DNA of 64,000 nt from Bradyrhizobium sp. (GTDB taxonomy: Bacteria > Pseudomonadota > Alphaproteobacteria > Rhizobiales > Xanthobacteraceae). Position numbers and translations under genes: made by a program. The notes beneath the pieces are model-generated. The model was not told where the DNA came from. It searched no databases and was given only the letters and a program-made list of their open reading frames with translations. Below, in pieces: positions 54,210 through 63,464 of the stretch (the first letter of the stretch is position 1; each line of letters begins with the position of its first letter). The stretch is taken from the NCBI RefSeq assembly GCF_022844465.1, contig NZ_JALHLP010000003.1:1-64000 (forward strand), in the 5' to 3' direction.

Positions 54210-56216
54210 TCAGGCGGCGTTCGACCCGAACTCCGGCACCGCGTCCTTGAGCACCGACCTGATGGTGGCGCGATCGTCCTTCGCAATCGCCTCCTCCAGC
54301 GCGGCCAGCCATCTGCGCACGGTGTGCATCGGCGGCTCGTTCGGCCTGGCCGCCATGATGCCGGGGACCCCGATCTCCACGGTCGGCTCGGCGCTCGCAA
54401 ACAGGATTTCGTTCAGCCGCTCGCCCGGCCGCATGCCGGTGAAAACCACTTCGATGTCGACGCCGGGCTCGAGACCGGACAGGCGGATCATGCGCTCGGC
54501 CAGTTCCACGATCTTGACCGGCTGGCCCATGTTGAGGACGTAGACCGACACGTCGGGCCGCGCCGGCGTCAGCGCGTGCGTCGCCGCCGTGAGCACCAGG
54601 TCGCAGGCCTCGCGGATCGTCATGAAATATCTGACCATGTCCGGATGCGTGACCGTGACCGGGCCGCCGGCGTCGATCTGCGCCTTGAATTTCGGAACCA
54701 CCGAGCCGTTCGACGCCAGCACGTTGCCGAACCGCACCGAGATCAGCCGCATGCGCGGCTTGCCGGGCGACTGCGCCATCACCTCATGGTCGAGGGCCTG
54801 GCAGTACATTTCGGCAAAGCGCTTGGTCAGGCCCAGCATCGATACCGGTTCAATCGCCTTGTCGGTCGAGATCATCACCATGGCCTCGGCGCCCGCCGCC
54901 GTCGCCGCATCGGCGACGTTCACCGATCCGAAAATGTTGGTCTTGACGCCCTCGCTCCAGTCGCGCTCGAGGATCGGCACGTGCTTCAGCGCGGCGGCAT
55001 GGAACACGATGTCGGGCTTGAATTCGCCGATCAGGCGCATGACCCGTTCGCGATCGCGGATATCGGCAATGCGGCCCTCGACGGCCGCGCCGGGGGCCCG
55101 CTCAGCGAGCCGCTCCGTGACAGCGTAAAGCGCCGGTTCCGAATTCTCGATCACCAGCAGGCGCGCGGCGCCGAAGGTGGTGACGCGGGCGCAGATTTCC
55201 GAACCGATCGAACCGCCGCCGCCGGTCACGGCCACCGCCTTGCCCTTCACCAGCGCTTCCAGGCGCGCGTAATCGATGTTGTGGCTGGGGCGCAGCAGCA
55301 GGTCTTCGACGGCGACATTGGTCAGTCTCGGCACGTCCCCGCTTGCGAGCGACGGCATGCGGCTGACGATCAGGCCCAACCGCTTCGCCCGCATCAGGAC
55401 CGCTTCGGGATGCATCTCGGGCTCGAACGCCGACGGCGTCATGACCAGCCGCGATATCGGTTTGCCGCGACCGGCATAGTCGCGGATGACGTCCTCGACG
55501 TCATCGATCCCGCCCAATACCGGAACATCGCGGATCGACTGCCCGCGGTCCGCGGCCGATGGGGACAATACGCCGACCGGCCACAGCTGTTTGACGGCGC
55601 CGCTCTCGATTCCGCGAAGCAGAACTTCGGCATCTGCGGCGCGGCCAATCAACAGCGTCGCCGACGCCCCCTCGGTCCGGGCATGGCGGCGCACCCGCGT
55701 ATAGCGGAAATAGCGATAGCCGAAGCGCAGCGCGCTCAGCGCGAACACCTGGAGGAACCAGTAGAGGATGATTGTGACGCGGCCGAACAGCACCGGCGCC
55801 TTGCCGCTCGTCGCCCCGAAAATGAACGCATAGTCCAGCACGACGAGCGCGACCGTCAGAACCGTCGCCACGCGCAGGATGTTCAGGGCGTCGGGCAGCG
55901 AAATAAAGCGCCATTTCGTCGTCGTCAGGTTGAAAACGAAGCAAATCACCACACTGAAGGCGAGGAAGAACGGCAGAATGCCCAGCAACAGCGGCAAGCG
56001 CGCGTAGAAGGCCTCGCCGCCCTCGAACCGCAGGTAGAAGCTTGCCAGCAACGCAAACGCCGTCGCCAGCGCGTCATGCGTCGCGATCAGGAAGTTGCGA
56101 TGGGTCAGTTGCGAAAGGCGTTGCATTCGGATGGCCGGCTGCGGGGCGGATGCGGAGAAGCTCTTATGTTGGGCGTCAGCTGATAGCTTATCTGCGGCAT
56201 GCATGCCAGCGATCAT
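54210..56216 (-). CDS. Membrane nucleoside-diphosphate-sugar 4,6-dehydratase (CapD/WbpM/FlaA1-like)
   Basis: A 668-residue protein: four membrane helices (about 40-140), a degenerate Rossmann domain (about 170-290), then a full SDR dehydratase (about 310-600) with AVTGGGGSIGSEICARV and ISTDKAIEPVSMLGLTKRFAE. The Met in place of the usual SDR tyrosine (MLGLTK) is normal for this family. It would make UDP-4-keto-6-deoxy-HexNAc for O-antigen. The ATG at 56216 overlaps the stop of the ligase gene by four bases (ATGA). A later ATG at 56126 is possible. Confidence 0.9.
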   Translation of the reverse strand: MIAGMHAADKLSADAQHKSFSASAPQPAIRMQRLSQLTHRNFLIATHDALATAFALLASFYLRFEGGEAFYARLPLLLGILPFFLAFSVVICFVFNLTTTKWRFISLPDALNILRVATVLTVALVVLDYAFIFGATSGKAPVLFGRVTIILYWFLQVFALSALRFGYRYFRYTRVRRHARTEGASATLLIGRAADAEVLLRGIESGAVKQLWPVGVLSPSAADRGQSIRDVPVLGGIDDVEDVIRDYAGRGKPISRLVMTPSAFEPEMHPEAVLMRAKRLGLIVSRMPSLASGDVPRLTNVAVEDLLLRPSHNIDYARLEALVKGKAVAVTGGGGSIGSEICARVTTFGAARLLVIENSEPALYAVTERLAERAPGAAVEGRIADIRDRERVMRLIGEFKPDIVFHAAALKHVPILERDWSEGVKTNIFGSVNVADAATAAGAEAMVMISTDKAIEPVSMLGLTKRFAEMYCQALDHEVMAQSPGKPRMRLISVRFGNVLASNGSVVPKFKAQIDAGGPVTVTHPDMVRYFMTIREACDLVLTAATHALTPARPDVSVYVLNMGQPVKIVELAERMIRLSGLEPGVDIEVVFTGMRPGERLNEILFASAEPTVEIGVPGIMAARPNEPPMHTVRRWLAALEEAIAKDDRATIRSVLKDAVPEFGSNAA

Positions 56217-57508
56217 GACCGGGTGATGCCGCGCAGTTCACCGTCCTCGCCACCGGATCCGGCGCGCAGCACCATGCCGCCGGCGACGCCGACGCCGAGC
56301 ACGTACATCCACCCCTGGTGAAAATCGAAAATGTGCGAATTGAACAACGAGGTGAAGACATTCTGCACCACCACCAGCAGTCCGATCCAGGCCACCAGCC
56401 CTTCGCCGCGAAACAGCAACAGATGCACCAGCCACATCGCGTAGAGCAGGATGACCCCGACCGCGCCCCACTGAACCGCGACCGCGAGCGTCTGGTTGTG
56501 GGGATTTGCGATCACGCTTCCGGGGGGCCCTTCGCGGTATTCGGTTGCGGCGCGTTCGAACAGCGCGCGCATCGAGCCCGTGCCGTGGCCGATGACCGGC
56601 GCCTCTGAAATGAACCGCAGCGATTTTTGCCAGAACTCGAGCCGGAGCCCGATCGAGGTCACGGTTTTTTCCGTCTTGTATTGCTGATAGTCCCTGACCA
56701 GACTCTTGGGTCCCCAGCGCAGATCGGTCGTGGTGAACCAGAGTAATGCCCCGAGGGCGATCGTTGCGCCAACGACGATCAGGCTGGTTCGCCGCCTGAG
56801 ATGGAGCAGCGAAAACACCGCAAGCATGATCGGCATGGTGACGATCGCCGTCCGCGAGACGATCACGAAAGCCATGTTGGCGATGAAGCCGAGCGAGAGC
56901 GCGCCCAGCGCCAGCGCCGCCCAGATCCTGTCCGTCCGCAGCAGGCGGACGACGGGATAGGCCAGCGCCACCGCGCACAGCGCAAACTCCTGGCTCTGGT
57001 CGATGTAGTTCTTGACAAAGATGCCGCGCGCCGCCTCCTCGCCTGACTTCAGCGACAGGCCGGGATACATCGCCACCAGCCACGACATCAGCATCAGCAG
57101 CACGCAGGACGCCAGGAACGCGACGAACACCCAGATGCCGCGGCTCGATCGCGCGAAATGGTAGAACAGCCACGGCAGCACCAGTAGCTTGAGCGTGGGG
57201 CTGATGGCGTAAAGCCGCGCCCCCCAGGCCGCGTCCGACCAAAGCGTGCCGATCACGGCCAGGCCGACCAGCGCCAGCGGCAGATAACAGATGGGGCGTT
57301 TCAGCAATCGGACGTAGGCGCCCCAATCCACCACCCACGCCACCGCGCCGAGCCAGCAGGCCACGAAGATCGCCAGCAGCGACGTCGACCAGGGCAACGC
57401 CAGCGCGGCCAGAATCGCCAGCGCGTCCGCGATCGTCATCCACAACGCCCGGTCCCGCCAGTACCGCCGCATCAGCGACACCGGCAACGCCGCGGCGTCC
57501 GCGCTCAC
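56213..57508 (-). CDS. O-antigen ligase/polymerase family membrane protein (Wzy_C)
   Basis: A 431-residue protein with about ten to twelve helices and the Wzy_C signature region: [30 protein letters not shown], and [14 protein letters not shown], whose HNxxL motif is in the large periplasmic loop and carries the catalytic-type histidine of WaaL/Wzy. It either links O-antigen to core or polymerises repeats; sequence alone cannot separate these. It begins with GTG overlapping the hldE stop (GTGA) and ends overlapping the next gene (ATGA), so it is coupled on both sides. Confidence 0.87.
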   Translation of the reverse strand: MSADAAALPVSLMRRYWRDRALWMTIADALAILAALALPWSTSLLAIFVACWLGAVAWVVDWGAYVRLLKRPICYLPLALVGLAVIGTLWSDAAWGARLYAISPTLKLLVLPWLFYHFARSSRGIWVFVAFLASCVLLMLMSWLVAMYPGLSLKSGEEAARGIFVKNYIDQSQEFALCAVALAYPVVRLLRTDRIWAALALGALSLGFIANMAFVIVSRTAIVTMPIMLAVFSLLHLRRRTSLIVVGATIALGALLWFTTTDLRWGPKSLVRDYQQYKTEKTVTSIGLRLEFWQKSLRFISEAPVIGHGTGSMRALFERAATEYREGPPGSVIANPHNQTLAVAVQWGAVGVILLYAMWLVHLLLFRGEGLVAWIGLLVVVQNVFTSLFNSHIFDFHQGWMYVLGVGVAGGMVLRAGSGGEDGELRGITRS

Positions 57509-58977
57509 GTCTGGTCTCCGCGAACCCGGTCGACCAGCGAGGTCGTGCTGTGGCCCGGCAGGATGTCGACCAGCACCACCTCGCCGCCGCAGGCCTCGAC
57601 AATCTCGTGTCCGACCACCTGTTCGCGGCGGTAGTCGCCGCCTTTCACCAGCACGCTCGGCCGCACCTTCGTGATCAGCTCGATCGGGGTGTCCTCCTCG
57701 AAGATGGCGACGAGGTCGACCGCCTCCAGCGCCGCCAGCACTTCGGCGCGCGCCCGCGCGTCCTGCACCGGACGCCCCTCACCCTTCAGCCGCCGCACCG
57801 AACCGTCGCTGTTCAACCCGACGATCAGGCGGTCACAGGCGCCGCGCGCGGCCGTCAGGACCTTGACGTGCCCGGGATGCAGGATGTCGAAGCAACCATT
57901 GGTGAAGCCGATGCGCAGGCCCTGCCGGCGCCAGTCGGCCAGGTGAGCATCGAGACCGCCGCCGGCCGCGATGATTTTCTCCTCGGCCGCCAGCGAGGCG
58001 TGCGGCAGGATTTTTCGCCGCAGCTCGGCCGGCGTCACCGTGGCCGTGCCCTTCTTGCCGACCGCCACCGCGGCGGCCGCAGTCGCCATCCGCAACGCCG
58101 TCTCCCAGTCGGCGTCGGCGGCAAGCGCCAGCGCCAGCATGGCGGCGACGGTGTCCCCGGCGCCCGAGACATCGCTCACCCTGACCGGAAGCGCGGGCAC
58201 GTGGATCGCCTCACCGCCGCGAATCACCAGCGTCATGCCGCGCTCGCCCTGGGTTATCAGCATCGCCCCGCAGTCGGCGAGGTGCATGGCGTCCTGCGCG
58301 GCGACGGCGATGCCCTGCTCGGTATCGGCGCGGCTGCGGGTGGCCTCCGCGAACTCCCGGCGATTGGGCGTAAGCAGGCTGGCGCCGCGATAGATCGCGA
58401 AATTGGCGCTCTTGGGATCCACGATCACGCGCTTGCCGAGCTTTCGCGCGGCGTCGATGACGTTGCGGATCACCCGCGCCGTCAGCACGCCCTTGGCGTA
58501 ATCGGACAACAGCACGATATCGGCGCGTGGCAACAGCGGCAGGATCGCGTCGATCAGTTGCTGCTCGATTTCGGACGAGGCCGGAACGGCCAGTTCCCAG
58601 TCCGCGCGCAGCATATGGGTGGAAAAATGCTCCGAGACGAACCGCACCTTGCGCGTGGTCGGGCGGCTTGCATCGGAAACCAGCACGGCCTCGATCAGGC
58701 TTTCCCGCGCCAGTTCCGCCTTCAGCCGGGCGCCGGAATCGTCGGCGCCGACCAGGCCGAAAAAGATGCAGTGGGCGCCGAGCGCGGCGATGTTGCGCGC
58801 CACGTTGCCGGCGCCGCCGACATGGAGCTCGCTGCGCTGGACCGCGATCACCGGCGCCGGCGCCTCCGGTGAAATCCGCGACACCTCGCCATAGATGAAC
58901 TCGTCGAGCATGAGGTCGCCGACGCAGAGCACGGTCCGGCCGGGGATCGCCCGGCTCAGGGCTTCGAAATCAAACAT
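57505..58977 (-). CDS. hldE: Bifunctional heptose-7-phosphate kinase / heptose-1-phosphate adenylyltransferase
   Basis: A 490-residue two-domain enzyme of ADP-heptose synthesis. The kinase (about 1-320) shows PfkB motifs [18 protein letters not shown] and [14 protein letters not shown]. The transferase (about 350-490) has [17 protein letters not shown] with the HxGH signature and [16 protein letters not shown]. Full length for HldE/RfaE. It lies 18 bases after the hldD stop on the same strand. Confidence 0.96.
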   Translation of the reverse strand: MFDFEALSRAIPGRTVLCVGDLMLDEFIYGEVSRISPEAPAPVIAVQRSELHVGGAGNVARNIAALGAHCIFFGLVGADDSGARLKAELARESLIEAVLVSDASRPTTRKVRFVSEHFSTHMLRADWELAVPASSEIEQQLIDAILPLLPRADIVLLSDYAKGVLTARVIRNVIDAARKLGKRVIVDPKSANFAIYRGASLLTPNRREFAEATRSRADTEQGIAVAAQDAMHLADCGAMLITQGERGMTLVIRGGEAIHVPALPVRVSDVSGAGDTVAAMLALALAADADWETALRMATAAAAVAVGKKGTATVTPAELRRKILPHASLAAEEKIIAAGGGLDAHLADWRRQGLRIGFTNGCFDILHPGHVKVLTAARGACDRLIVGLNSDGSVRRLKGEGRPVQDARARAEVLAALEAVDLVAIFEEDTPIELITKVRPSVLVKGGDYRREQVVGHEIVEACGGEVVLVDILPGHSTTSLVDRVRGDQT

Positions 58978-58995
58978 CTGTTTACCTGCAGCCCG

Positions 58996-59973
58996 TCAGC
59001 GATAGCGATCGTCACGGTCAAGAAAGCCTTTTACATACGTCCCGACCGCGTCTTCCAGCGCGGTGAAGCCGCCATTATAGCCGGCGCGGCGCAATCGATC
59101 GACGTCGCCCTGGGTGAAATACTGATAGCTGCCGCGGATCGCCTCGGGCATGTCGATGTACTGGATGTTCGGCCTCGCCCCGAGCGCGGCATAGGCCGCC
59201 AGCATCAGGTCGCGAAAGCTGCGCGCCGTCCCGGTCCCGACATTGAACAGTCCGCTGACGCCGGGCGCAGCCAGCAGCCACATCGTCACGCGAACGACGT
59301 CGTCGATATAGATGAAGTCGCGCCGCTGGTCGCCGTCGGCAACGCCCTCACGGTGCGACTTGAATAGCTGCACGGGACGCCCGGCCTTGACGTCGTCAAA
59401 GCGCCGCGCCAGCACGCTCATCATCGAACCCTTGTGGTATTCGTTGGGGCCGAACACGTTGAAGAATTTCAGCCCGGCCCATTGCGGCGGCAGGCGATCG
59501 CCGCGCGCGGCGCGCGCGGCCACCGCCATGTCGAACAAATGCTTGCTCCAGCCATAGAGGTTCATCGGCCGCAGTTTCTTCAGGGCCTCCGCCGAGGGAT
59601 CGTCGCCAAAACCCTGCGCGCCGTCGCCATAGGTCGCCGCCGAGGACGCGTAGATCAGCGGCGTGGCATTGGCCGTGCACCAGTCGAGCAGCCGCATCGA
59701 AAGCCGGAAATTGGTCTCGATCACCAGATCGCCGTCGGTCGCGGTGGTCTCGGAGATGGCGCCGAGATGGATGACGGCCTCGAGCCGGCGGCCCGCCAGC
59801 CAGTCCATCAGTGCCGCCGGCGGCACGAAATCGGCGAGCTGCCGCTTGGCCAGGTTGCGCCATTTGCCGTCATGGCCGAGCAGGTCGCAGACCGCGACCT
59901 CGCGGCCGGCGTCGTTCAACGCGGCCACGACGTTCGATCCGATAAAACCGGCGCCCCCGGTCACCAGCAACAT
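58996..59973 (-). CDS. hldD: ADP-L-glycero-D-manno-heptose 6-epimerase
   Basis: A 325-residue SDR enzyme converting ADP-D,D-heptose to ADP-L,D-heptose for the LPS core. LLVTGGAGFIGSNVVAAL binds NADP, HLGAISETTATDGD and SSAATYGDGAQGF are family-specific, and the catalytic pair is in YGWSK. FNVFGPNEYHKGSMMSV is the substrate loop. The start MLLVTGG is preferred; the frame is open to 60114. It leads the hldD-hldE-ligase-capD operon. Confidence 0.95.
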   Translation of the reverse strand: MLLVTGGAGFIGSNVVAALNDAGREVAVCDLLGHDGKWRNLAKRQLADFVPPAALMDWLAGRRLEAVIHLGAISETTATDGDLVIETNFRLSMRLLDWCTANATPLIYASSAATYGDGAQGFGDDPSAEALKKLRPMNLYGWSKHLFDMAVAARAARGDRLPPQWAGLKFFNVFGPNEYHKGSMMSVLARRFDDVKAGRPVQLFKSHREGVADGDQRRDFIYIDDVVRVTMWLLAAPGVSGLFNVGTGTARSFRDLMLAAYAALGARPNIQYIDMPEAIRGSYQYFTQGDVDRLRRAGYNGGFTALEDAVGTYVKGFLDRDDRYR

Positions 59974-60117
59974 GCCGAGCCCTGCCCTGATTGTTCGCCG
60001 CCAGCTTTGCCCCAACCCCGCGTGGCAGGCAACTTGGCTGATCGCGAAGGCTTTACCTGCCGCTGGGGAGCGGTTACCGACGGGGTTCAAATCGCCTGGC
60101 CGAGATCGGTTCAAGTA

Positions 60118-61185
60118 ATGAATGTAAATTCATCTGGCGGGGTCGCGACCGGGGATGCCGACGATACGAGGCCGATCCTGATCGTCCCCTATATGTGGAT
60201 CGGCGATTTCGTCCGCGGCCATACCGTGGTGCGCGTCCTGAAGCAGCGCTGGCCGAACCGGCCGGTCGACCTGCTGGTGACGCCGCTTTGCGCCCCCCTG
60301 GTCGACTACATGCCCGGCGTTCGCGCCGGAATCGTCTCTGACCTGCCCCGCGGCCGGCTGGCGATTGCGAAACAGACGAAGCTGGCCGCCGAACTGCGCG
60401 CGCGACGGTATGCAACCGCCCTCGTTCTGCCGCGCACCTGGAAGGCCGCGATTGCGCCCACGCTGGCCGGAATCCCGGAGCGGGTGGGCTTTTTCGGCGA
60501 GGCCCGGTTCGGCTTGATCAACCGGATGCGCTGGGGCGAGAAGGCCCTGCCCCGCTTCATCGACAAGAATGCCGCGCTGGCGCTCCCTGCCGACGCGCCG
60601 CTGCCGCCGGAATGGCCAGCGCCGAAGATTCACGTGGCGCCGGAGGAAACCGCGCGCTGGCGCCAGGCCAACGGCCTCGGCACCGGTGCGGCGGTGGCGC
60701 TGGCGCCCGGCTCGGTCGGCGCATCCAAAAGATGGACCTCCTATCCGGAAGCCGCGCGGCAACTGATCGGACACGGTCTCGACGTCTGGGTGGTCGGCGG
60801 TCCCGGCGAGAAGACGCTGGCGCAGGAGATCGTCGCCGCCGCCGGGCCGCGCGTCCGCGACCTCACCGGGCCTGATCTGCGCAACGGCGTCCTGGCGATG
60901 GCGGCCGCCGGCGTCGCCATTTCCAACGATTCCGGCCTGATGCACATCGCGGCCGCCATCGGTACCCCGACCTTGGGCATTTTCGGTCCGACCGATCCCT
61001 ATCTGTGGGCGCCGCTCAACGGCCTGGCCGCGACCGTTCGCCAGACCAAAGCGGTGCTGCCCTGCCAGCCCTGCCAGCGGACCATCTGCACCGTCAATGA
61101 CCACCGTTGCATGCGCGACATCGCGGCATCCGAAGTGGTCGAGATCGCCCGGCGCGTGCTGGGCGCTCAATCGAGCCCGCGATAG
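60118..61185 (+). CDS. waaF: ADP-heptose:LPS heptosyltransferase (WaaF-like)
   Basis: A 355-residue GT9 enzyme. PYMWIGDFVRGHTVVRVLKQ near the start, the NDSGLMHIAAAIGTPTLGIFGPTDP nucleotide motif and the CQPCQRTICTV cysteine-rich end are typical of heptosyltransferase II. It transfers heptose onto the inner core. The first dozen residues (NVNSSGGVATGDADD) are an unusual polar lead, so the start is less certain. Its last 19 bases overlap the convergent lpsB-like gene. It is divergent from hldD, which makes its donor. Confidence 0.92.
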   Translation: MNVNSSGGVATGDADDTRPILIVPYMWIGDFVRGHTVVRVLKQRWPNRPVDLLVTPLCAPLVDYMPGVRAGIVSDLPRGRLAIAKQTKLAAELRARRYATALVLPRTWKAAIAPTLAGIPERVGFFGEARFGLINRMRWGEKALPRFIDKNAALALPADAPLPPEWPAPKIHVAPEETARWRQANGLGTGAAVALAPGSVGASKRWTSYPEAARQLIGHGLDVWVVGGPGEKTLAQEIVAAAGPRVRDLTGPDLRNGVLAMAAAGVAISNDSGLMHIAAAIGTPTLGIFGPTDPYLWAPLNGLAATVRQTKAVLPCQPCQRTICTVNDHRCMRDIAASEVVEIARRVLGAQSSPR

Positions 61186-62258
61186 ACCGCGGCGATCGCG
61201 TGCGCCTCGGCATCGAGGCTGAATTTCTCCAGCACGCGCTGGCGCGCGCGCCGGCCCATCGCCTCCGCCGAAGCGGGATCGCGCATCAGCGGCTCCAGCG
61301 CCGCCACCAGCGCGTCGACGTCGCCCGGCGGCGTCAGCACCCCGCTGACGCGGTCCTCGACCAGGAATTGGGCCGCGCCCGCCCGCGCCGCCACCAGCGC
61401 CGCACCTGACGACATCGCCTCGATCAGCGTCAGCCCGAAACCCTCGTTGCGCGAGGTGAAGGCGTAGATCGTCAGCCGCCGGTACCAGCGCTGCACCTCC
61501 TCGATAGCAAGCTCGCCGGTGATGACGATGCGCGCCTGCAGACCGGCGGCTTCGATCTGCTGTTTCAATCCAGCCGCAAATCCCTGCTGTTCCGGCACCA
61601 CGGCGCCGACGATGACGGCGGTAAAATCAGGGTAGCGCGGTAGCAACCGGCACATCGCCGCCACGAACACATCCGTGCCCTTTTGCGCGCGGACCCGGCC
61701 GAAGCAGCCGATCGCGTAGCGGCCGGGCAGCCTGGCCTCGGCGAACGCCGCGGCGCGATCGGACGGCGGCGCGTAGATGTCGGTGTCGACGCCGTGCATC
61801 ACCACCGTCGGCTTGCGCTGGAGGAACGACGCCGAGAGTTCGGAGGTCGCGATGATCGCGTCCATCCGCCGGATCAGCCAGCGCGTCAGCCAGCTATGGT
61901 GCCGCTGCGCCGCCGAGGTGAAGACGAGCTTCAGCGGCCAGCCCAGCGCGCGCAGCAGCACGCCCGCGATCATCTCGTTATTGCGCCGCGCGTGCCAGAT
62001 CAGCGGCGCAGGGCTGCGCCACAGCGCCATCAGGTCTGCAAAACCCAATCGCGCGATGCCCTCGGGTGCGTGCGGCCCGAGCCACGCCGCGCGATACAGA
62101 CCCGCGAGCTTCGGCGCCACCATCCGGTTGGTCGCGGTGACGCCGGAGTAGCGCCTGTGCAGATTCGGCACGATCAGTTGCAGACCGCGGCTCGGATTGT
62201 TCTCGATCGGCACGCCCGGCTCCGTTTCGGAAAGCGTCCTATACGCAACATTAAGCAT
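61167..62258 (-). CDS. lpsB: LPS core glycosyltransferase, LpsB-like (GT4)
   Basis: A 363-residue GT-B enzyme. The wording IWHARRNNEMIAGVLLRALG, VFTSAAQRHHSWLTRWLIRRMDAIIATS, VMHGVDTD, GCFGRVRAQKGTDVFVAAM and TSRNEGFGLTLIEAMSSGA follows rhizobial LpsB, a core mannosyltransferase needed for full LPS and symbiosis. The EX7E nucleotide-sugar motif is intact. It overlaps the 3' end of waaF by 19 bases on the other strand. Activity is inferred from family similarity. Confidence 0.88.
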   Translation of the reverse strand: MLNVAYRTLSETEPGVPIENNPSRGLQLIVPNLHRRYSGVTATNRMVAPKLAGLYRAAWLGPHAPEGIARLGFADLMALWRSPAPLIWHARRNNEMIAGVLLRALGWPLKLVFTSAAQRHHSWLTRWLIRRMDAIIATSELSASFLQRKPTVVMHGVDTDIYAPPSDRAAAFAEARLPGRYAIGCFGRVRAQKGTDVFVAAMCRLLPRYPDFTAVIVGAVVPEQQGFAAGLKQQIEAAGLQARIVITGELAIEEVQRWYRRLTIYAFTSRNEGFGLTLIEAMSSGAALVAARAGAAQFLVEDRVSGVLTPPGDVDALVAALEPLMRDPASAEAMGRRARQRVLEKFSLDAEAHAIAAVYRGLD

Positions 62259-62343
62259 AGTAGCCAGTTCAGCCGCGCCGAAACCCGCTCTTCACCGCGT
62301 CCCGGCTAGCGTTTCCGGCAAACAGATCGGGAGAGGTGAAGTC

Positions 62344-63357
62344 ATGACCGTGCTGGTGACCGGCGGCGCCGGCTATATCGGAAGTCACATGGTTCACGCG
62401 CTGGTGGAAGCCGGCGAGAGCGTCGTCGTGGTCGACAATCTGTCCACGGGGTTTTCGGACTTCCTGCCCCGGAGCGTGCCGCTGGTGATCGGCGACGCCG
62501 CCGACGAAGACCTGGTCGAGGGATTGCTCGTCAGACACCGCGTCGAAAGCATCATTCATTTCGCCGGCTCGATCGTGGTGCCGGATTCGATGCGCGATCC
62601 GCTCGGCTATTACCGCAACAACACCATGACGACGCGCAGCCTGCTCAATTCAGCGGTGAAATGCGGCGTCAACCGCTTCATCTTTTCCTCCACCGCCGCC
62701 GTTTACGGCAATCCCGACCAGGTGCCGGTGCCCGAACACGCCGCCACCCGGCCGACGTCGCCCTACGGCTCCTCCAAGCTGATGACCGAAATCATGCTGC
62801 ATGACGCCGCCGAGGCGCACGGCATGAGCTATGTCGTGCTGCGCTACTTCAATGTCGCCGGCGCCGATCCGTTGGGCCGCGCCGGCCTTTCCACGGTGGG
62901 AGCCACCCACCTGCTCAAGATCGCAGTCGAGGCCGCCACCGGGCAGCGCGCCAAGATCGACGTGTTCGGCACCGACTACCCGACGCCCGACGGCAGCTGC
63001 ATCCGCGACTTCATCCATGTCAGCGATCTCGCAGAGGCGCATCGCGCGGCGCTGTCGTACCTTCGCCAGGGCGGCGGCTCGACCACGCTGAATTGCGGTT
63101 ACGGCCGCGGCTATTCGGTGCTGGAAACCATCGAGGCCGTCCGCCGCGTCTCGATGCGCAAGCTCGCGGTCCAGCACGCGCCGCGCCGCCCCGGCGACAT
63201 CATGGCCATGGTCGCCGACACCCGCCGCATCCGCGCGACGCTGGACTGGACGCCGCGCCATGACGATCTCGACACCATCGCCGCCCACGCGCTGGCCTGG
63301 GAGGAGAAACTGCTGCGCGAGCGCGGCGGGCTTGCGCGGCAGGCGAAATCGGCGTGA
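62344..63357 (+). CDS. galE: UDP-glucose 4-epimerase
   Basis: A 337-residue SDR epimerase. VLVTGGAGYIGSHMVHALVEAG binds NAD, IIHFAGSIVVPDSMRDPLGYY and FSSTAAVYGNPDQVPVPE are GalE blocks, and the catalytic pair is in PYGSSKLMTE. It makes UDP-galactose for LPS. GAGAGG at 62331-62336 with seven bases of spacing supports this start over 62197. It is divergent from the lpsB-like gene, and the ABC exporter follows 107 bases later. Confidence 0.93.
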   Translation: MTVLVTGGAGYIGSHMVHALVEAGESVVVVDNLSTGFSDFLPRSVPLVIGDAADEDLVEGLLVRHRVESIIHFAGSIVVPDSMRDPLGYYRNNTMTTRSLLNSAVKCGVNRFIFSSTAAVYGNPDQVPVPEHAATRPTSPYGSSKLMTEIMLHDAAEAHGMSYVVLRYFNVAGADPLGRAGLSTVGATHLLKIAVEAATGQRAKIDVFGTDYPTPDGSCIRDFIHVSDLAEAHRAALSYLRQGGGSTTLNCGYGRGYSVLETIEAVRRVSMRKLAVQHAPRRPGDIMAMVADTRRIRATLDWTPRHDDLDTIAAHALAWEEKLLRERGGLARQAKSA

Positions 63358-63464
63358 AATCAACCGTTCATTTGGCTTGAAAAACCCTGCTTTAGCAGGC
63401 AAGCAGGCATCGCTTTGGCCCTGACGCGCCGACCCCTGCGGCCGGCGCCGTCAATGGAACGCGG

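Noticed and set aside
63381..63400. Terminator after galE
   Set aside because: CCTGC-TTTA-GCAGG gives only a five-base stem, and no T-tract follows.
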